Positions 62,552 through 64,000 of a stretch of 64,000 bases of DNA are shown piece by piece (the first letter of the stretch is position 1; every line of letters begins with the position of its first letter). The position numbers and the translations under genes are program-made. Source of the stretch: Bacteroides intestinalis DSM 17393 (GTDB lineage Bacteria > Bacteroidota > Bacteroidia > Bacteroidales > Bacteroidaceae); assembly GCF_000172175.1 (NCBI RefSeq), contig NZ_ABJL02000008.1, forward strand, positions 1,240,001-1,304,000, read 5' to 3'. The notes under the pieces are model-generated. The model saw nothing but the letters and a program-made list of their open reading frames with translations, ran no database searches and was not told the DNA's origin.

Positions 62552-62983
62552 CCCTATTTCATTCATAACCGCTCAGAAAAGAGTTAATTCCGCCAACGGG
62601 TAGGATATTTATTTTGGTGAGTTTGCCCTGCTCACCGGTACTTTCCGCTCATTTTCGATTTTTATCACCGTTCTCTTCAAATCCTTTCCTCGCGCGCGTA
62701 CGTGTGTGGGTGTGAGGGGGGCTGCAAGTTTTGCAAGTTTGCAAGTTATTACGACCTATGAGCTATGCAGCTTTAAATTATTAATGCGATTAAAAATTTA
62801 TTAACACAAATAATAAGTTACAGTCAACTCATCATAGGACGTTGTGAATTTTCATTTTGATGTGGTCGCCTTGAAAGAGAATGAAAACACGGCTTTTTCA
62901 TTTAAGCTTTGAATTGGACGTACAATTCCCCTACCCATGCCAGTACGGCATGGGCGAGAATACCATTATTGGTAATCAATACG

Positions 62984-63154
62984 TTACAAATACATCAAAT
63001 CTGAATTTTTCTCATTTTTGAGCCAGAAAATACACTTACTGAGCCTGCCCAATATTACAAGCATAAGTATATCTTCAAGTTTGTGTTTGAAGTTTCCCCT
63101 GCTTGTTCTGCGGTATTCAGGGACTGAGGATACAAATTTTCTCAAATGAGTCAT
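62984..63154 (-). pseudogene. N-terminal stub of an ISAs1-like transposase
   Basis: From the ATG at 63154 the frame reads MTHLRKFVSSVPEYRRTSRG followed by NFKHKLEDILMLVILGRLSK and stops at 62984 after 56 residues. The V-P-E-x-R-R and HKLEDIL-x-L pattern is the N-terminal domain of ISAs1-type (DDE_Tnp_1-associated) transposases, which are normally about 370 residues. The catalytic part is absent, and the last residues (FWLKNEKNSDLMYL) do not match. A relic of an insertion sequence. The stretch 62748-62983 shows nothing else; from 63155 to 63511 I see only an 8-bp inverted repeat (AGGCGGAA/TTCCGCCT, 63257-63300) and a TATTTTTG -7-like box at 63483. Confidence 0.6.
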
Positions 63155-63511
63155 GATGCTGCCACGAAGACAGTCAAGGTGTTTCTCTTTAGCAATATCG
63201 TATGTAAAAAAATTACACCAACGAAATAAATCGTATTTTTGCTATCGCAAAAACAAAGGCGGAAGACAATATCAACATCATATCCTATTGAATTCCGCCT
63301 ATAAAAAAAATAAAAATGAACGATAAAAAGAAACACCTAAGGCGGTGCTTCCGCATCGCTGTGCACGCATATAAGCATTTTTACTACAATTACAAGCGAT
63401 GAACAATATTTCTTAAATGAAAAAGCCGTGGAACGGAAAAGAGAAATCAAGTAATAGTTTGGTTATTATGGAGTAGAAACATTATTTTTGTATCATATAA
63501 TATTTGCAGCT

Positions 63512-63709
63512 ATGGAATTTGTTGATAGAATAGAGGAACAGCAACGTCTGATTAAGACATTGAACAGTGAAAAGCCTACTTTTGTCGTGGTATATGGCAG
63601 ACCAAACAGAACGTGCCACCAAATCAGCCTGTTGGCAAAAGAGATCGGTCTGATATTTCCGGACGACACTGTCCACAATTTTAGTGGACAATTACTAAAT
63701 CCATATTAG
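63512..63709 (+). pseudogene. AAA ATPase remnant lacking its Walker A
   Basis: The open frame starts MEFVDRIEEQQRLIKTLNSE and continues with KPTFVVVYGR, the usual start of the Bacteroides ATPases with a DUF234-type C-terminus. After VVVYGR the expected RR-x-GKS P-loop is missing; the sequence continues (partly in another frame) as ADQTERAT and QISLLAKEIGLIFPDD, which in intact relatives comes about 40 residues later. The gene then ends at 63709. An internal deletion removed the P-loop, and the rest of the gene (about 300 residues) is lost. Confidence 0.65.
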
Positions 63710-63780
63710 CAATAACATACCATTTTAATAGGCTTATCATTCATATAAGACAAAAAAACATCTCTTACTTTCCACTTCAT
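63706..63780 (-). pseudogene. Truncated small reading frame downstream of the edge gene
   Basis: An ATG at 63780 overlaps the stop of the gene at 63777 (ATGA) and reads MKWKVRDVFLSYMNDKPIKM for 24 residues to a stop at 63706. The overlap suggests a second gene of a small operon that was cut short where it meets the ATPase remnant. Too short for identification; it could be chance. Confidence 0.3.
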
Positions 63781-64000
63781 TGGACGTTTTCATACCTCTT
63801 TTTAATATTCATGAATTCTGTCACTGTCTCCCAATACTGCTTTTTGTTCTGTGGACGCGGATGCCAATCCGGATCAGGACTATTACGAACAGCCTCTTCC
63901 CAATTTCCATCATTCACAAATTTATAGTCAATAGTGCAGGAAGATAATTCCTTTATAGGTTTAAGAAATATATATCCATCAAATAAATCTGCTAAAGTAA
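63777..64000 (-). CDS. Partial hypothetical gene at the right edge
   Basis: The gene enters from beyond 64000 and ends at a stop at 63777. The visible 74 residues (TLADLFDGYIFLKPIKELSS ... NSPDPDWHPRPQNKKQYWET) are soluble, with a Trp/Pro-rich stretch, and do not match a family I know. No start can be given. It converges with the ATPase remnant. Confidence 0.5.
   Translation of the reverse strand, partial: TLADLFDGYIFLKPIKELSSCTIDYKFVNDGNWEEAVRNSPDPDWHPRPQNKKQYWETVTEFMNIKKRYENVQ

Larger units (their letters stand above)
61844..62747. repeat. 42-bp perfect inverted repeat enclosing an 820-bp non-coding segment
   Basis: Positions 61844-61885 and 62706-62747 are exact reverse complements (42 bp). 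They are made of AACTTGC words, a C6/G6 run and CACACCCAC. The enclosed 820 bp carries no credible gene; it holds the 62187-62245 and the 62341-62551 palindromes. Just inside both arms is a CGCGCG-rich stretch. The form is that of a non-autonomous mobile or structural element, but I see no transposase inside and cannot confirm target duplications. Confidence 0.8.

Overview
The window looks like a chromosomal segment of a gut Bacteroides (Bacteroidota). The reasons are a UpxY/UpxZ capsule regulator pair, promoters of the TAnnTTTG type instead of sigma70 boxes, GLPGLI and carboxypeptidase-regulatory TonB-receptor-like proteins, 6-bladed beta-propeller lipoproteins, DUF4248 and 'smalltalk' small proteins, DUF4286, and almost no Shine-Dalgarno signal. 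I do not assign a species.

Positions 1-18.5 kb are one capsular polysaccharide (CPS) locus transcribed leftward. From the promoter end it runs upxY, upxZ, a decayed MNT/HEPN pair, a ferredoxin/FrhB-acyltransferase fusion, then an acyl-building cassette (two acyl carrier proteins, KAS III, AMP-ligase, two short-chain dehydrogenases, an aldo/keto reductase), and a Wzx flippase. After a 5-kb block on the other strand it continues with a pyruvyltransferase, a glycosyltransferase and a cut-off Wzy-like membrane protein. The block on the other strand (2.8-7.7 kb) carries a primase-helicase, a DUF4248 protein, an HU-like protein, a smalltalk peptide and an amidase. At 18.25-18.46 kb a perfect 18-bp inverted repeat encloses a Bacteroides promoter. 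As assembled it points away from upxY, so the capsule is read here as being in the OFF orientation.

Positions 18.7-40 kb hold surface and regulatory genes: a beta-helix lipoprotein with an endonuclease/phosphatase, an MscS channel, a collapsed LytS/LytTR pseudogene, a histidine kinase/response regulator next to a GLPGLI protein and a TonB-receptor-like protein, a PAP2 phosphatase with an LTA-synthase-like protein, a transaldolase-like aldolase, a DedA protein, two beta-propeller lipoproteins with a TPR/HTH regulator, and a tandem ABC ATPase.

Positions 40-61.6 kb are mostly housekeeping: pullulanase, ruvC, DUF4286, tRNA-Ala(GGC), TonB, pheS, an MFS transporter, nth, pgk, a porin, glutaminase, a TPR protein, an M28 peptidase, maf, a KdsC-like phosphatase, a DUF2520 protein, a nitroreductase, a GNAT/FemAB-like protein and a large secreted alpha-amylase.

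Positions 61.6-64 kb are almost gene-free and full of palindromes. A perfect 42-bp inverted repeat 820 bp apart encloses two smaller nested palindromes. Beyond it lie a transposase stub, an AAA-ATPase remnant that lost its P-loop, and a gene cut by the window edge. Short repeats with an exact 22-bp period occur in four separate non-coding stretches.
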